DNA of 64,000 nt, taken from NCBI GenBank assembly GCA_963920705.1, contig OY987228.1, positions 1 to 64,000 of the forward strand. Direction: 5' to 3'. Under the pieces are notes generated by a model, which had not been told where the DNA came from, searched no databases, and worked only from the letters and a program-made list of their open reading frames with translations. The position numbers were made by a program, and so were the translations under genes. The stretch comes from Odiellus spinosus. Its lineage: Eukaryota; Arthropoda; Arachnida; Opiliones; Phalangiidae. Within the stretch, counting starts at the first letter, position 1. Every line of letters starts with the position of its first letter. Below, piece by piece: positions 60,901 to 64,000 of the stretch.

Positions 60901-62179
60901 ATAGCCAAATAACCAATCGCTGACCAATAGCCAAATAACCAATCGCTGACCAATAGCCAAATAACCAATCGCTGACCAATTGCCAAATAACCAATCGCTG
61001 ACCAATTGCAAAATAACCAATCGCAGACCAATAGCCAAATAACCAATCGCTGACCAATAGCCAAATAACCAATCGCTGACCAATAGGCAAATAACCAATC
61101 GCTGACCAATAGCCAAAAAACCAATCGCTGACCATTGGCCAAATAACCATTCGCTGACCAATTGTAAAATAACCAATCGCTGACCAATTGTAAAATAACC
61201 AATCGCTGACCAATTGTAAAATAACCAATCGCTGACCAATTGCCAAATAACCAATCGCTGACCAATTGCCAAATAACCAATCGCTGAAGAATAGCCAAAT
61301 AACCAATCGCTGACCAATAGCCAAGTAACCAATCGCTAACCAATAGCCAAATAACCAATCGCTGACAAATTGCCAAATAACCAATCGCTAACTAATTGCC
61401 AAATAATCATTCGCTGACCAATAGCCAAATAACCATTCGCTGACCAATAGCTAAATAACCATTCGCTGACCAATAGCCAAATAACCAATCGCTGACCTAT
61501 AGCCAAATAATCAATCTCTGACCAATAGCCAAATAACCAATCGCTGACCAATAGCCAAATAACCAATCGCTGACCAATAGCCAAATAAGCAATCGCTGAC
61601 CAATAGCCAAATAACCAATCGCTGACCAATAGCCAAATAACCAATGGCTGACCAATAGCCAAATAACCAATCGCTGACCAATAGCCAAATAACCATTCGC
61701 TGACCCATAGCCAACTAACCAATCGCTGACCAATTGCCAAATAACCAATCGCTGACCAATTGCCAAATAACCAATCGCTGAAGAATAGCCAAATAACCAA
61801 TCGCTGACCAATAGCCAAATAACCAATCGCTGACCAATTGCCAAATAACCAATCGCTAATTAATTGCCAAATAACCATTCGCTGACCAATAGCCAAATAA
61901 CCATTCGCTGACCAATAGCCAAATAACCATTCGCTGACCAATAGCCAAATAACCAATCGCTGACCAATAGCCAAATAACCAATCGCTGACCAATTGACAA
62001 ATAACCAATCGCTGACCAATTGCCAAATAACCAATCGCTGACCAATTGCCAAATAACCAATCGCAGATCAATAGCCAAATAACCAATCGCTGACCAATAG
62101 CCAAATAACAAATCGCTGACCAATAGCCAAATAACCATTCGCTGACCCATAGCCAAATAACCAATCGCTGACCAATTGC

Positions 62180-64000
62180 CAAATAACCAATCGCTGACCA
62201 ATTGCCAAATAACCAATCGCTGACCAATTGCCAAATAACCAATCGCTGAAGAATAGCCAAATAACCAATCGCTGACCAATAGCCAAGTAACCAATCGCTA
62301 ACCAATAGCCAAATAACCAATCGCTGACAAATTGCCAAATAACCAATCGCTAACTAATTGCCAAATAACCATTCGCTGACCAATAGCCAAGTAACCATTC
62401 GCTGACCAATAGCTAAATAACCATTCGCTGACCAATAGCCAAATAACCAATCGCTGACCTATAGCCAAATAATCAATCTCTGACCAATAGCCAAATAACC
62501 AATCGCTGACCAATAGCCAAATAACCATTCGCTGACCAATAGCCAAATAACCAACCGCTGACCAATAGCCAAATAACCAATCGCTGAAAAATAGCCAAAT
62601 AACCAATCGCTGACCAATAGCCAAATAACCAATCGCAGACCAATAGCCAAATAACCAATGGCTGACCAATAGCCAAATAACCAATCGCTGACCAATAGCC
62701 AAATAACCATTCGCTGACCCATAGCCAACTAACTAATCGCTGACCAATTGCCAAATAACCAATCGCTGACCAATTGCCAAATAACCAATCGCTGAAGAAT
62801 AGCCAAATAACCAATCGCTGACCAATAGCCAAATAACCAATCGCTGACCAATTGCCAAATAACCAATCGCTAATTAATTGCCAAATAACCATTCGCTGAC
62901 CAATAGCCAAATAACCATTCGCTGACCAATAGCCAAATAACCATTCGCTGACCAATAGCCAAATAACCAATCGCTGAACAATAGCCAAATAACCAATCGC
63001 TGACCAATTGTCAAATAACCAATCGCTGACCAATTGCCAAATAACCAATCGCAGACTAATAGCCAAATAACCAATCGCTGACCAATTGTCAAATAACCAA
63101 TCGCTGACCAATTGCCAAATAACCAATCGCTGACCAATTGCCAAATAACCAATCGCTGAAGAATAGCCAAATAACCAATCGCTGACCAATAGCCAAGTAA
63201 CCAATCGCTAACCAATAGCCAAATAACCAATCGCTGACAAATTGCCAAATAACCAATCGCTAACTAATTGCCAAATAACCATTCGCTGACCAATAGCCAA
63301 GTAACCATTCGCTGACCAATAGCTAAATAACCATTCGCTGACCAATAGCCAAATAACCAATCGCTGACCTATAGCCAAATAATCAATCTCTGACCAATAG
63401 CCAAATAACCAATCGCTGACCAATAGCCAAATAACCATTCGCTGACCAATAGCCAAATAACCAACCGCTGACCAATAGCCAAATAACCAATCGCTGAAAA
63501 ATAGCCAAATAACCAATCGCTGACCAATAGCCAAATAACCAATCGCAGACCAATAGCCAAATAACCAATGGCTGACCAATAGCCAAATAACCAATCGCTG
63601 ACCAATAGCCAAATAACCATTCGCTGACCCATAGCCAACTAACCAATCGCTGACCAATTGCCAAATAACCAATCGCTGACCAATTGCCAAATAACCAATC
63701 GCTGAAGAATAGCCAAATAACCAATCGCTGACCAATAGCCAAATAACCAATCGCTGACCAATTGCCAAATAACCAATCGCTAATTAATTGCCAAATAACC
63801 ATTCGCTGACCAATAGCCAAATAACCATTCGCTGACCAATAGCCAAATAACCATTCGCTGACCAATAGCCAAATAACCAATCGCTGAACAATAGCCAAAT
63901 AACCAATCGCTGACCAATTGTCAAATAACCAATCGCTGACCAATTGCCAAATAACCAATCGCAGACTAATAGCCAAATAACCAATCGCTGACCAATAGCC
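62180..64000. repeat. 910-bp higher-order repeat, two near-identical copies
   Basis: The GAAGAATAG variant at 62248 and 62800 recurs at 63158 and 63710, and AGACTAATAG at 63056 recurs at 63966: a constant shift of 910 = 35 x 26. The copies look almost identical, marking the youngest expansion in the array. The second copy is cut by the window end. Confidence 0.88.

Larger units (their letters stand above)
50415..64000. repeat. 26-bp satellite array, >13.5 kb, reaches window end
   Basis: The unit is two parts: a 15-base CCAATAGCCAAATAA and an 11-base CCAATCGCTGA. Recurrent variants include CCAATTGCC, CCAATTGTAAAAT, CCATTCGC, GAAGAATAG and CTAACTAATTG. The order of variants shows higher-order repeats: a 572-base block (52198 and 52770; 54121 and 54693), a block of about 1,923 bases (52198 and 54121) and a 910-base pair at the end. 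One block is inverted (56571-57983). The minus strand has no stop in any frame of the consensus unit, so long open frames (up to 381 codons) are by-products. Confidence 0.97.

Noticed and set aside
50434-63984. Dozens of long open frames coding hydrophobic repeats
   Set aside because: They are by-products of a 26-bp satellite with no minus-strand stop codon; all frames give the same cyclic peptide and ends fall at random variants. Not listed as genes.
50415-64000. CRISPR-like array
   Set aside because: Units are contiguous with no unique spacers, and the context is eukaryotic.

Overview
The window looks like transposon- and satellite-rich heterochromatin of an insect nuclear genome. The evidence is short AT-rich introns with GT...AG borders, BEL/Pao retroelement fossils, a mariner-type transposase with an insect-style helix-turn-helix, a CACTA-like element with a DUF4806 partner gene, and a short (TTAGG)n tract of the arthropod telomere type. 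The order is not certain; a hymenopteran is my guess. I found no convincingly intact host gene, RNA gene or CRISPR array.

Layout. (1) 128-32022 is one 15.3-kb block present twice head to tail: unit A 128-15420 and unit B 15421-32022. Each unit holds, in order: a BEL/Pao fossil with two LTRs; a fragment of another BEL-type integrase; minus-strand exons of a ubiquitin-specific protease (USP) gene plus a second partial USP copy; a ~130-bp satellite; a promoter- or LTR-like block with heat-shock and CCAAT motifs; an LTR-element integrase fragment; a 39-bp minisatellite; a broken mariner-type transposase; a 250-bp palindromic MITE; and two oppositely oriented PARP-1-like fragments. Unit B alone carries a 1,195-bp DNA transposon with a Myb/SANT exon, so that insertion most simply followed the duplication. 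(2) 32023-41837 is gene-poor sequence with minisatellites, fold-back elements and small dispersed repeats. (3) About 41850-43800 is a satellite with a 381-bp higher-order period made of three monomers. (4) 43956-49250 is a CACTA-like DNA transposon: a frameshifted transposase gene followed by an eleven-exon DUF4806 gene whose exon junctions are nearly all phase 1 and which contains a duplicated exon pair. (5) 50415-64000 and beyond is one 26-bp satellite with hierarchical higher-order repeats and an internal 1.4-kb inverted block.

How the parts relate. There are no operon-like gene sets. The USP and PARP pieces keep intron borders and domain order, so they came from genomic DNA and not from mRNA. 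Both lack essential parts: no His box in USP, no NAD-binding His in PARP. The most striking features are the 26-bp satellite, which has no stop codon in any minus-strand frame and a perfect NF-Y type CCAAT site in every consensus unit; the recent tandem duplication, which could also be an assembly artefact; and the exon-duplicating CACTA partner gene.
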